From assembly GCF_009389715.1 (NCBI RefSeq), contig NC_052400.1:18817674-18881673 (forward strand): a stretch of DNA of 64,000 bases, written 5' to 3'. The notes under the pieces are model-generated. The model saw nothing but the letters and a program-made list of their open reading frames with translations. It was not told the origin of the DNA and searched no databases. Made by a program: the position numbers and the translations under genes. Source of the stretch: Phoenix dactylifera. Lineage: Eukaryota > Streptophyta > Magnoliopsida > Arecales > Arecaceae. The number at the start of each line of letters is the position of its first letter. The first letter of the stretch is position 1. Positions 13,501 through 25,592 of this stretch are shown in pieces.

Positions 13501-16500
13501 ATGAAGAATAAACAAAAATTACCTCAGCTGTTACACAGGACGTCTTGCCTCTTAGTAATGTGTTCTAACACCAATATATCATTATGCGTAGTAAATATCT
13601 AAATATGCTACAGCCTCTGCTTTTCACATCTCTAGGGAAAAGCCATCATCCAAATAAAAAGTAACTATTTATGTGGTACCTGTTTCCACAATTAAGAAGC
13701 CCCCTGGGAGCTATGCCCCCGACTTTGCAATGAAAAAACTTCACAAGATCCTCATAAGGAAACAACAGCTGACACACCTAAAATTGCAGAATGTGAAATG
13801 CAAAGCATTTAGTTATTGCCTTCAAAGAAGAAAACTATGATCTTAATTGTCCATAATTGGAAAAGAAATATGGCATTTCAAGAAAAACCATCACCTTATT
13901 TTTCTTATTGTCATTTATCAAACTCACAAGATTCTGTTTGAGAACTTTTAAGTGTTTCTTTGATCCTGCCACCTTTGCCTCTTCCATGTTGGAGATCCCA
14001 TCATGACCCCGTGAAACATTTGTTTGAGGACATCCTGCACAGATTAAAAAATACTAAGAAGAAGAATAAAAGAACATAATTGAACAGCAGGCAACTAAAT
14101 CCAAGAAATTGCCATCACAGATCACTAAACAAGTTTTAAGTAACTTACTAGATTCATTTTCCATGTAGGCATGCCTTTCTATTGCTTGAGATGGGTATTC
14201 TCTTGATGCTTTCTCAGCCGATTTTTGCGATAAAGAAGTTGTGTGCCCCAAAGTGTATGGAGGTTTTTTAAAAACAATGCTTCCTTTAGCTGAAACCTTT
14301 TCAGCTGAATAGCTCAAGTCGGCTGGTGCCCTAGCAGAAGACAATCCACCTTCATAACACTCAACTTTCTCTGAAGTGGCCTTAGCATCAATGCCACATC
14401 CATTTATCCTATTTCTCTCAACATGGGACGGGGTTGATATTCCAGGAGAGCTGCTTGTCTTATGTCCAGTTCTAGTTTCCTCTGTTAATTTATGAGACTG
14501 ATGCAAAGTATTTTTGACAGTGGATGAACTGCTGGTGTCCTGAATCCTATGAGTTTCATCATCAGGCATGAAGTTCCCACTTCCCAACTGAAACCATCAA
14601 GGTTAAACATTGGTAGTTAGACGATGCAACAAAAAATCACTTATAGTTTACAAATCAGTGAAGCACATATTATAGAAACCAGCATAAATGGCAAGAACCT
14701 TATGTCCCAGAGGAGCATCTTTTGATGAAAACTCTGCAGACAACAAGCTTGAACATACAATTTGAGCATCTGTGTTACAGCTAATGGTTTCATCATATGC
14801 ACATGCAGCACTTTCATCACTTTTAAATAAAACTCTTTTTGTTCTATTAAGGGCTCGCTTGTCTGACAGCTTTCTTCCTGCAGCTGGATCTTGAGATGCA
14901 TCAATTTTCATAACACAAGGATCACTCGATACATTACCAAGAAGATCACCATGAAGGGACTCTTCAAAATCACTTCCAAGGACTGATGATTTGAGGCCAT
15001 CAAAATGAGAATTCTGTTGAAGTGCTTCTGTAAGAGAAAGGTCACCAGAATCATTGGAGCTGGTATCTTGCCATTGCTGACATTCTTGCTTGTGCCCCAG
15101 CCTCCAGTGTATTATTTGACACTTTCCAGAACTGCAAAATGTGACGAGCTAACATTTGAAGATGCGAGGAGGAAAAAATCTCTGCATTATAAATTAAAAT
15201 AAAGTTACAGCCAAGGGTTTAGGGGAATAAGATGACAACCCTTTTCTCTTTAAATAACAAGTGTATTTGTTTTCTTCATTATAACAACTGAAAACAATGA
15301 AGACCAGGTATGAGGGCTATCAGTTTGAATTTTGTTATAAAAATATTGTCATTAGTTAACATTATTCATAGTGATTGTAAGTACAATCCTCATCTTTTCC
15401 TACACATCTAGAAAATTATAGATATTCAGAAGAAGATGCCAACCCTTTTCTCTTTAAATAACAAAGTGTAATTGGTTTCTTGCAGGGAGAGAGAGAACAA
15501 GCGTATTTGGACTCCTCTGTATAAAAACTAAAAACAATGAAAACCAGTTAAGAGCAAGGTCTGACGTACCATCCCGTACTGCCTGGTACCATACCGGAAG
15601 AAAATCGGTACAAAACACACATTCAAGTTGGTATAAGCCCCGTACCGAAGCGTACTGATTCATACCGAGGGCGTACCGAGGTATGTACCGGTCCGTACTG
15701 AAAGATGTCAAGATGAAAATTGAGAAAATGGATAAAATAGTTATTTCAGCATAGAGGTATATCCTACCGTATCGTACCATACCGAACCGAACCAATAAGA
15801 TACTGATACGGTATCTAGTACCGAGAGATTGCGGACCTTAGTTAACAGGGCCCAAAATTTGAATGTTGTTATAAAAATATTTTACCAATTAACATTATTC
15901 ATAGTGATTGTAAGTACGATCCTCATCTTTAACTACATCAAGCAAATCTTGACTATCTTAAGTCTACAAAGAAAGATGATATTAGTTCTGCACGTAATTT
16001 GCTGAGTATAGCAGCAAGTTAGATCTTAAGATGATAAATGCCAGACACCAGTAATGCATTAACAAACTACCTCGTTCCAGTGTTCGATTAATTTTTCATA
16101 AGAGAATATGGTATGAACAATTAAAACAGATTTATAGATGCCATCTTGTCACACGATATATTTATGAAATGATGTTAGAGAGAAGTTTCCAATCAAATTT
16201 ATTTGTAAAAATGCCAACAAGACCAACCATCCATCAGGTATTAAAATAATGCAGAAATTGCATGCAGACACCCTTCTCTGAAATGAGATTTAACATTAAA
16301 AATTGGCACGAGGCACCCTCCATGCTGCAGGTCAGGCACCATTGTTCTAAGCTTAAAGTAAGCAAAGCAAATCCAACTCAAACATAGCCAACCAGAGGAA
16401 TGTTCTCATTGAAGACCACCTTTCTACCAACTCACACAAGAGATAAGCTTGATGATTCCCTCACTATCAATGTAGAGTGTAATTTTGCCCATAAAGTACA

Positions 16501-17969
16501 GTACTGGTGGAGGAAGGAAAAAAATCTAGTCTCCAAATTTTAACTGTGGTTTCGTAGCCTTATTTAATCTGCATGATAAATGATACTTCAACTCTGTATC
16601 ATGCACCTTGTCAACATGTTCAATCTTTTGTGCTGTTCATTTGATCTGCCCTAAAAACTGTATGTTGGGATTTATTTTATTCAAATCAAAATCAAATGCT
16701 CTTGTGTCAATTGAATCCAAAATGTTTAGTCTAAAACAGGTCAAATATGGCCACCTGAACAAAAACTTTTCATCCAAAATGTGCTTTGGTTTTTGTGAGA
16801 TTTTCAATTTGCATAATAATCAACATGAATTCTAAAAATAACGCTCTAATGAAGAATATAATCTATGGGTTTCCTAACTTATCTTTCAATAACTCATATG
16901 GATGAAAACCGCCAGATTGATAGCATAAATTCCATTCAAGAGATGAAAAGGACAAGGTTTTATACTTAGCAAAACGATATATCTCCTGAATAAGCTCCAT
17001 AAAACCCTTATGATTGCAGATATAATGTAAGAAGTACATTTTTTTGTCGATCCAATCTTTTATGCATCTAAAACCCTCTAAATCACAAACTAGAGATGAC
17101 TCCAATTAGGCTTATTATCATATCCTTTTTTTTTTCTTTTTGCTTATTCTAGAGGAAGGGTTATGATAGGCTATGCCAAAAACCATATTAAAATTAATAA
17201 GAAAAAAAATTCTAGCTTTCCTTTCCCATGGTATAAACTAATAGGATAAGATATTTAGTTATCCAAAATATGGCCTCCCAGGTAAAACATAAGTCATGAT
17301 CATATATTTTTCCTTCGAAAGATTAATTCAATAATCATTTTTGTACGAGAAGCAGCCTCCTTATTTTAATGGTCCTCAGAAAAAACTTTTAATTAAAGAG
17401 TTTTCTGAACAATTCCATGAACAAACAAATACTTCCAGCAACTATGTCCTCTGCTTTCTTGCAACTGTTGTGAATAATAAGGGAAAAAAAGGTTGACTCA
17501 GCAAGCTAAAGAAAGCTAAGTTACGAGGAAAGTTAATGCGTGATTTCAATATTTTATCATGTGCAAACTGATGATTGTGCAGAAAGCCCATAGATCATTG
17601 AAGAATAAGTTTACGAATAAAATGGCCTACTTAACAATGCGGACAAAGGAAAAAGAAAAGAAAATGATATTAAACACTATACCAGTATCTGACAGACTTG
17701 CATCTGGAGCAGCGAGTTGTAGCAGGAGCAAAGCATCTGGCACACTCATGGAAGCCAGTTTTTAAAGAAGAACCAGCTGGTATAACATCAGCAGTTGCCA
17801 TTGCTTCAATTCTGAGAGCTTCCTCAGCAGCAAGCTGAGCAAGCATACTTATCCTGGCCTTCTTTTTCGAAGTCTCGTTCCATATTCCAAGTAAAATGTA
17901 AGTGACCAAAGGGAGCACAACCAAGACCAGAAGAAGAGCAGTAATATCAGCTTCACTTGCCCGGAGCAT
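1..17969 (-). CDS. UBP: MYND-finger ubiquitin-specific protease (plant UBP15-19 class), 3' end beyond window
   Basis: This cysteine deubiquitinase removes ubiquitin from conjugates. I rebuilt 13 coding exons, all with GT/AG junctions and consistent phases: 17969-17683, 15131-14699, 14587-14149, 14034-13895, 13777-13680, 12311-12226, 12115-11953, 11772-11649, 11534-11377, 11283-11199, 2093-1881, 447-386 and 314 to below 1, about 867 residues so far. Residues 10-30 form a membrane anchor. The MYND zinc finger (C76, C79, C87, C90, C96, C100, H109, C113) is joined exactly across the first two coding exons. The Cys box is [15 protein letters not shown] with C467 as nucleophile; the His box is [21 protein letters not shown] with H723 and D739/740. 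QEDAHEF is also present. The middle (about residues 113-430) is low-complexity linker, and the tail is Gln/Ser-rich. The start is the first in-frame ATG; the upstream frame has none before a stop. The anchor plus finger resembles Arabidopsis UBP16/17, but the exact orthologue is not settled. Confidence 0.93.
4430..4640. repeat. GGTACC-rich relic
   Basis: Clustered GGTACC, TGGTACTG and inverted words resemble the interiors of the CAAGG-type hAT elements. No termini or target duplication could be placed, so this is only a probable relic. Confidence 0.4.
7510..7549. repeat. Homopolymer junction T12G28
   Basis: Twelve T are followed by 28 G, in a protease intron. G-runs of this length are rare in plant DNA and are error-prone in sequencing. 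Confidence 0.95.
9453..9986. mobile_element. hAT-type non-autonomous element, CAAGGATTGC family
   Basis: The left end reads CAAGGATTGC and the right end is its inverse, GCAATCCTTG, giving 10-bp perfect terminal inverted repeats. Flanks of 8 bp are ATTTGGAA (9445-9452) and GTTTGGGA (9987-9994), a 6/8 match and so an aged duplication. The interior is rich in GGTACC-like words and a purine tract, with no transposase. It shares its terminus with the element at 12755. Confidence 0.75.
10190..10390. repeat. GGTACC-rich relic
   Basis: Dense GTACCGGTACC and inverted words match the interior style of the 9453 and 15555 elements. I found no matching termini or flanking duplication. The short ORFs here follow from the repeat and are not genes. 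Confidence 0.4.
12755..12991. mobile_element. hAT-type MITE, CAAGGATTGC family, 237 bp
   Basis: Perfect 8-bp duplications GTTTATAG lie at 12747-12754 and 12992-12999. The left terminus CAAGGATTGCCGAACC pairs imperfectly with the inverted right terminus CAAGAAATCTCGAACTGG. The interior is GC-rich with repeated CCGGTTCGG-type words and codes for nothing. It lies in the intron just upstream of the exon carrying the catalytic cysteine. Confidence 0.85.
15231..15935. repeat. Intronic tandem duplication with one MITE-filled copy
   Basis: Copy 1 (about 15231-15395) and copy 2 (about 15427-15935) share a core with CCTTTTCTCTTTAAATAACA and a tail with AACATTATTCATAGTGATTG. Copy 2 carries the 286-bp element where copy 1 reads straight through, so the duplication came before the insertion. 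Boundaries are by eye. Confidence 0.75.
15555..15840. mobile_element. hAT-type MITE of the same GGTACC-rich group, 286 bp
   Basis: The flanks GTTAAGAG (15547-15554) and GTTAACAG (15841-15848) match at 7 of 8 positions. The termini are CAAGGTCTG and, inverted, TAAGGTCCG. The interior is full of GTACCG words. It lies in an intron of the protease gene, within the second copy of a local duplication whose first copy lacks it. Confidence 0.8.
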
Positions 17970-19490
17970 GTCCCCACCAACATATTCACGTCCAGCTCCT
18001 GCAAAGTGCTACCCAAATGGAACCATACCGAATCATATAACTTAATGTCTCACCCTGAATTTCATGTGATCGAACAGACATTAGAAATTTTCCGTTTGTT
18101 TATGGTGAACAAAATATGTTAAGAGAGCACAGTTATTATTTTATATTTTCTTTCCAGCCAAGAATAAAACAAGGACTATAAACAGAACAGTGCTATGATA
18201 CATACATAAGCATGAAGATTTATAAGAAGAAATTTACCTAAAAAATTTTAGGTTTAAAAGAACCCAGGTCCAACCAGACGTTCCTTCTGAGAATAAATGG
18301 GAGAAAACATCAAAGGAAATGCATTCATGAGAAATTAAGAGAAGAGTGGAAGGCAAAAACCAAATGGAAATAGCATCGTTACAAGTTTTAGTTAATACCA
18401 GCATATAAATGCAAGCAGGGACATCTTACTTCAAAATTCCAGAGATTCGAGGCACAGGCTTCATGCAGTTCACCCTCGTGAAGATTCTCAAACAAAAGAG
18501 TAGAAACCACACGAAAAATCCGACCTTTAACTTCTGGTAACAATCAAGAATCCTCAAAGCAAAATCTTGGAGAAAAAAGATCACAAGCAACATCAAATCA
18601 AAGATTTAACAGATTAATTCCCAGGTTTAACAACAAAATCTGATAATATATTCTTTATATAAGTAGCAGTGAAGTTCCATGCCAGTCCCTTTTCTAACAT
18701 TTCTTCTCCCAAAGAAAATCTTGAGAACAAAACCGTATCTCTATGCAAAACTAACACGCAAACCAGAATCCAAGAGCAAGAACAAGAGCAATAGCAATAG
18801 CATGAAAAACAGCTAAAACGAGAAGACTACAGTCCCATTGCTACCTCCTCTGTGAAGAATAACTGTCGAAAGAGGAGGTAAGGGGAGATTTAGATATGGC
18901 CCCTCTTCACCAAGATCCCTATTTTGTCACCCCAGCACCGAAAGAAACAAATCAAAGGCCTATTTCCGACAAAACGGCATGAAATCCAGTACTCTTACCT
19001 CCATCAAACGAAGGCCCACATCCCTACGCTCCTTCCTTTCAAGAACCCAAATGACAAATCCCCAACAAGAAATATAACCCTATTTCTCCCCAAATCCAAA
19101 TAAAATCCCGCATCCCAGACTACTACATAAGAAAAACCCCTCCTTTAACGATTCCAGGATAGGGAAAGCCGACTAAAGCCAGGAAAAAGAACAAAAAAAA
19201 AACAAGAAATATGGGTTTTTTATCCAAAAATCTGCGAAAAAACCCGCATTCTTCGAGGGCGCCAGACTCCAATGTACTGTTCAAGAAGGCAAAAACAACA
19301 AATATTTCTCCTTTATAAATACCAAGATGGGGAAAGCCGACGAAAACAAGAAAAAGAAAAGAAAACCCCTTAAAAGATCGATTTTTCCCCTAAATTCAGC
19401 GAAAGATAAAAAGAATTCCTCACGGACTACAGATTCCAGCGGGGGAAATCATGGCGGAAACAGGGAAAAGGAGCGGGCTTTCGTTCGTAC

Positions 19491-19650
19491 CTCTGGGTAT
19501 TACGAGATAGAAACCCACGGGGCCCGGCCTCGCATCCTCCCATGATTCGCCGATTCCTCTGCCCACGAAGGGGAAGCTTTTCCACCAAGCCGTCCTGCGG
19601 CACTCGTCTCAGCACTCTCTCTATCTCTCCCAACCCCTTCTCGCTCTCCT
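19491..19650 (-). other. 5' UTR exon of the protease gene
   Basis: A donor (AGAG then GTACGAAC) at 19491/19490 faces an acceptor (CTTTGCAG) just above 17998, so the leader is split by a 1.5-kb intron. A pyrimidine/purine-rich stretch near 19600-19650 is a plausible transcription start region, but I see no clear TATA box. The exon holds an ATG at about 19543 whose 21-codon frame ends just inside the next exon. The 5' limit is approximate. Confidence 0.55.
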
Positions 19651-19798
19651 GCTCCTATCTTCTGCCACTATACAAAACAGTATACGCTAAAGAAAACAAG
19701 AGACTACTAAAAATAGTGAACTCCAACACAGCCCCTACCTCTCGTCCTTTTCCAAATATCCTTCGCAATTAACACCCCTTCAAATACCATCTCCATTG

Positions 19799-19945
19799 AT
19801 TTATGTATGCAGGACAAAATGAAGTGGAAAAAATACAAGTGCAGGGCGTGAAGGGCGTGGAAGTCTCTGTTTTTTTTGTTCCACCGGTTTACGTATGCCG
19901 GACAAAATAAAGTAAAAAAAATACATGGCTGGGCGTGAAGAGTGT
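19799..19945. repeat. Pair of ~60-bp direct repeats
   Basis: About 19799-19858 and 19887-19945 are diverged copies sharing GGACAAAAT, AAAAAATACA and GGGCGTGAAG in the same order. They lie just upstream of the protease leader. An ORF of 127 codons crossing them on the minus strand is repetitive and unlikely to be a gene. Confidence 0.6.
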
Positions 19946-22338
19946 GTTTTGCCCTTTGTTTTTTTTTGGGGGCGGTTAGTACAAAAAGCTTCTCCTTTTT
20001 GGTCTTGCATGCTTTAATTAATTTTCTCATTAATTTCCTTTTTTTGTTTAGGTTTCTAACTATTTGTTTTGGACTGACTTCTCGCCCCACCTATTAAATT
20101 TGGAAACTTCTTGACCTCAAACCTAAGATGCTGGTTTTTTTTGGATATATCTATCCTAAAACAGTATAATAAATCTAATTTAATAAGAAAAATTTAAAGT
20201 GATGACGTGGCATTTTTTTAATGGTCAGGTGGGCCAGTTCGCTGCAATTAGTTTTTGGTTCATAATGGACGTCATGTTAGCTGTATTAGCATGGCTATTA
20301 ATTTATAATTTATGCATGATGAGACTAACAACATTGTTGTTGATTTTAAAATTTAACATTGAAGTTTATTTCTATAAATTTGTATGCTTAAGGAAGATTA
20401 ACTGCTGTGCTAGAAAGATAATCAGCCTTTTAGATCTTGACGAGAGTAACATAAATGTTATGTTATGACATTGCACGTTTCAATTAAAATGTCTGGGGAG
20501 ATGCATAAATCAAAATAACTAGTATGCTAACCATCAAGCCCCATTGGTTCTTGTATGCTTTGTGTGTGTTCTAGGGGAGGTAACAACTGAGGAATATCCT
20601 CCTCGAGCTATAAAGCAAGTTCCCGTTCTCTCAAATCAAATATAGAAAATGGCAAATTTGAGAGATAGTTAATATGTTGTTCACTTCGGTCAAAATAACA
20701 TCGATTTGGGCCCACAGAAAAGCTCCTTAATTTTACTAGAATCGCTCTTAAAGATTAGATAAAAGACAGACTTAAGTAAAAAAAAGACCATTACTTTCTT
20801 TAATTTCTTCCATCTCCTTTATTTTCTTCTTCAATGTTCCTTCTAAACAACATGAGTTACTCTGACGATCCCCCAAACTGACTCTCCAGGAATTACAATT
20901 ATTAGATAATACCTCACCATCGCAGGATTATCATGTCATCATTGACGGATAAACGATTGATGGAAATCTTGGGATAACGTGAGCTCATGATGCGTTGACG
21001 AGGTCATCGAATAAGAGCCGCCAATGAATAAACGAAATAGAATTTGTCCATTCTTTCTGCAAACACGACTTCCAAACCTGCGCCCTTCGGGTCATGGTTG
21101 GTGGCCGCAGACAGCCGTTAGATCGGACCGAATGCGGATGAAAACAAAAATTTCGCAATCCGAACTCAATTTATTTATTAAATATATTTAAAATTTAAAT
21201 TCTAATTCGATTTGCTTATTAAACAGCTAATTCGATTTGATCTATATAAACTAATTATTAAATGGGTCGCAGCAAATTAAATAGACCAAGAGTCTAAATT
21301 TGAATCTAACTCATTTAATAAACAGTTCTAGATGGGTTGATCCGTTAATGATCCAACTTTATTTATGATAATGATTTATAAGCCGCTTTTTGACTCCTTA
21401 CTCAGACCAACTCCTGGGTGATGATAAAATAGAGATGGCTCACCTCCCTTGGCGGGACCTTTGTCTCTCTGTTTAAATCACGTTAAAGTAAAACATTGAG
21501 AGGGACAAGGGGATTTTTTTAAAAAAACATAGGATGGTTGGCGGAGGCATGAATTAGGTGGGCTCTCACATTCTTTAGAACTTGCAAGGCTAATCATCTC
21601 TCCATTGCTTGAAGGGACAGAGACAACATGGGAAGAGGGAGAAGGTTACTAGGTTTGGTGCTTCGACTCTGTCACTCCCCTAGACGGACCAATGTGGTCG
21701 CATTATGCCGGATAAAAGACATAGATCTCATCAATTAGTTGAAAATGAAAGTTCTGTCCTTGTTTTTTATCTTTATTTATTAGTTAAGGTGGAGAAGACC
21801 TTTCTAGCTGGAGGTGGTGAGAGGTCATGGTCTAACACTGGGCTTCATGATTCATGCAATAGTGACGGAGATCAGGATGCTCTTTGTTTGGTGAAAGCCA
21901 GACCATTGCTCAAAGAATTGAAAGAGAGTTGATTTGTAACCAGTAAAGTATGTAGGATTTAAACACGCAAGCCTGCTTCTCCTTAAGTAAGCATGATATT
22001 CAACTTTTTTATGCTTCATAAATTGGTTTGCATATGACAAGTAGGCAATTGATTAAAATAATAGCGAATATCTCGATTTAAGCAGTTCCATATGCCCTCA
22101 AAAAAAAAAAAAAAATTCAAATCCAAAGTACATCAAAATTCACTACTATTTTATTGTAAGAGATTTTTTTATATCTTTTGACAATAGCAAATTATATTCT
22201 ACACTACTGCACCATTTTGATCAGCTCATCTTCTTTCTATATACTAATTATTTGAGACAAGCATACGATGAATAAAGCTCACAAATAGAAAATGAACCGA
22301 GTGGCATGATGTATGACCATATAGTGCACAGGGCATAG
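19946..22338. other. Intergenic, no gene seen
   Basis: AT-rich DNA between the protease promoter and the LTR. Around 21110-21370 there are GATCGG and GGGTCG-like words typical of decayed hAT elements, with no definable ends. The ORFs at 20199-20468 and 21705-21932 show no domain. Confidence 0.6.
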
Positions 22339-22343
22339 GGTAT

Positions 22344-23187
22344 TGTTGTGGTTCAAATTTGGCCCGAGTGTGACCATGTTGGTGGAGTTGAGGGAGCTGC
22401 TGGTTGTTGAAAGAAGGAGTCGGGAGCTACTTCCTATGTGACGGTCGTGGACATGTATAAAGCCTCACCGGTGTTTCCGGTGAGAGCCCTCCGACGATCA
22501 AATTAGAGTGGAATAAATTTGATTCAGCCAAAAGTCCCTTAGAAGTTACCTGACCGAGCTATTTATAGTCCCGATGGAGAGGCGCAGGTGGCAGAGGCGC
22601 TGTCAGCCCTCATCATGAGGGGGCGTGGCTCTGAGCCGAATGGCGCGCAGTTTAGGCTGGTTGGTGGCGTATAGTATTGTTCGTTCTTGAGAACGGTAGG
22701 ATGTTGACAGTCACAGCAGGATATGGTCGGAGTAGTCATGGTGCCGTCCTTTGATTGTTGAAGGCCGGCTATGGAGACCTGGCATGGTGGTGTTGTAACG
22801 TACGGCCACGTAGATGAGCGTAGGCGCGCGCATGGATGTGATCGTTGGCGGGGCCAAGCCCATGAGAGGTCGTATTATGTATTTGGCGAGGTCGGCTTGA
22901 CAGATACCGAGAGTAGCTCGGCTTTCCGGGTTCTGAGATGTGCTCGGTAGATCGCCCCGAGCTCGAGGATCGGAGCGTACTACTGAAATAGGCGCCCCGA
23001 GCTTGGTCGGGACGGGTCGGCGAACATTAGGGGCACCCTGAACACGGTCAGGGGAATCGGCGAATATCTGAAGCTGAGCTGGTTGCGGATCGGATTGAGG
23101 ATTCGACCGGACTGTGTTGGCATTTATTAAGCCAGAACGGGGCGGCCTTTTAGTTGTGGGTTGGACGATCCATTTTGCCCCCCATCT
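22344..23187. mobile_element. Probable solo LTR, ~844 bp
   Basis: It begins TGTTGTGGTTCAAATTTGGC and is moderately GC-rich, unlike its flanks. GGTAT flanks both sides (22339-22343 and 23188-23192), consistent with a 5-bp duplication. The right end reads CCCCCCATCT rather than the usual CA, so the boundary is uncertain. A related start lies at about 57346. The 165-codon antisense ORF inside has no domain. Confidence 0.5.
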
Positions 23188-23192
23188 GGTAT

Positions 23193-24860
23193 AATTTCTC
23201 TTTGACAATTGGTCTTCTTATTCATGATACACAAACAAGTGACCATAGATGCAATGTAAATTGCCTTTAGTGGATAAGTCATAAAATATATATCTTAGGG
23301 GTGGAAAAAAAAATGCTCCACTAATTTTCCTCCACTCTCAGAATGCACGAACTATTATTTCAAGCAATGGGCTCGCTGCCCACGTGGCCTAAGATCAGGA
23401 ATCCACAATAGTCTAATCCATTTGTCCTTCCGATATTCTCATGCAAAGTAATTGTGTCAGCTATAAATGCACGTTCTAGGGTTTTGCCCATCGGGTGGGG
23501 ATAAATTAGCAATTCGTCTCTTTTCGAAGCATATCAAACGTTTCATTTTTACGGGCTTTACTGCTTTTCAAAGCTTCGTTTAGCACATCATCCTCTAACC
23601 AGGCGACAAGATAGCCGAGTCAATGGACCACAACGAATGGACAGGTGAACACCGACTAATAAAGCAATAGTTGGGCCGAGCCATATTTCGTGCATTTTGT
23701 GCAGCTGTGCAGAGCGCTTGAGTGCTGTGGTTTCTTGATGGAGTTAAAGGCATCAATATGGATTTTTGATGGGTATGGCAAAGCCGTATTTTTGTATTGG
23801 TTTCTAATTTGACCAGCAAAATAGAGATTACGTTTTAACAAACTACCGAAACTAAATTTGCACCTCCTTAAATCACTAGAAAGAAAAGGAACCTTAGCAG
23901 AGAATTGCTTGCCAGCAAGAAATAGGGACTGCAAATTGCAATGGGTAGGGCATGGGTCGGGCAAGCCGTTACCCTTATCTATCCCATACTTGCCTCGAGA
24001 TGGAGCAAGACAGGTAAACTCTTGGTGCAGAATAAAATGGGTAGAGTTAAAAAAGGTAGATTGGATGGATCAGGTCGGATAAAATTACAAAAATTAATAT
24101 TTTTTCATACAAATTAGTTTTTCTGAAGAGAATATTTGTAAAGAGTTATATATATCTAGATCAACTCGGAGCTAATTTTATCATTACTTGTGTCCACCCT
24201 GGATCCACTATAGGTCAAGTAATACCTGCAGGTCGGGACAAGTGGGGTCGAGTAAATTACTATCAAAATGAGGTAGAGTAAATTATCATCTTTAATAAGC
24301 AGGCATGCGCAGACTGAATGTCAGCGACACAATCGGTGGAATACAACTATAGCTTTCATGCCCACGGCCGTTAGAAGGTGCTAGGCTTGTATGATGAAAG
24401 GCCTTTCAACAAATAGGCCCGTATAGCTAGGTGAACAACTAAAAAGTGTAACTGGCACGGCAACGCCAGCCCATGCAACAAATCAGAAGCATAGTCTTGC
24501 AGATCCAAGCACAGGATAGCAGCATTTCTGTCTGCCTTGGAACCAGACTTAAACATGGGCCGCCTTACCTTGAAAGACTGGTCATGAGGCAAAGCTGGCC
24601 TTAAAAGTCCAGACCCGATAAATTGCGGGCTGCGAACAACCCTTTAGACCTTCAAGCTCAGATTTCTTTATGGCAAGTGAAACCCGTTCTGTCCTTTATC
24701 CTCCCGCTACAAGGTTAGATACTTAGATGCGTGGCCCAGGCTCTTTGTCACACAAGAACCAAGATTGGGCTTCGAAAAAAGCCCATTAGGGTCCGTTAGG
24801 CTTAGTAGGCTAATGCTACGTTATGCCCCGATACGGCTAATACCCAGGCCCGACTCCCCT

Positions 24861-24927
<67 letters not shown>

Positions 24928-25592
24928 ATTTCCTCACTTCTCCATATCTCGAACCTCTATCATTCTCCACTATGCATGTTTTGCATCGTAGCATTGCATA
25001 TAATCCGATGGTAATAATCGGATGGGCGACATCATCCATCTCAGAGATAGATGGATGCTATCCATGTTAGTGTGCCAAACACGACAAGTTGGGAGATGAT
25101 GAACAAAAGTAACCCATCTCAGAGATTGGCGATATGTCGTCCATTCGTACATACACCATCCCCTCCCCGCCTCTAATGGAATAGCCCCTAATAGTTAAGG
25201 TTTATTATGCATATGAACAGGCACGAACAACCTTTCTTTTTTTTTTAAAAAAATAAAAAACTAAAGAAAACCTCCTCCAAATTGGAAAGTACAATCACGG
25301 CTACAATACATTTTGTTTATTAAGCATATAAATATTTGTATCCTTGCTGTACTTACACTCCATTGAGTCAGAAGCATGCACGCCACAGGATCCATGGTTC
25401 AGTTTCTATTTTCCATGATCCTTTTTTTTTTTTGCCCTCGACAAACATCATAATCTCTGCAGTCAGCATAGATCTCAATGCAAGATAAATAGCCCAAATT
25501 CCATAGAATTTAAAAATATAGTTCCACAAATTATTGGCATAAAACAACCTCCCTTTCGCGTCTTAAGGCTTCATCTTCCCCTCCTTATTTTA
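23193..25592. other. Intergenic, no gene seen
   Basis: Contains a half-relic starting TAGGGACTGCAAATTGC at about 23926, like the left end of the TAGGG-type hAT elements, with no partner end found. A microsatellite follows at 24865. No ORF shows a recognisable domain. Confidence 0.6.
24865..24924. repeat. Compound microsatellite (TG)15 then (AG)n
   Basis: About 15 TG units run directly into about 15 AG units. The ORFs crossing it encode dipeptide runs and are artefacts. Confidence 0.97.

Noticed and set aside
16863..17105. 80-codon minus-strand ORF in a protease intron
   Set aside because: Plausible-looking composition, but no domain, and the flanking protease exons join without it in correct phase.
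22711..23208. 165-codon minus-strand ORF
   Set aside because: Lies inside the probable solo LTR and has no recognisable domain.
24765..25070. 101-codon ORF with a Cys-Val then Glu-Arg run
   Set aside because: Translation of the TG/AG microsatellite.
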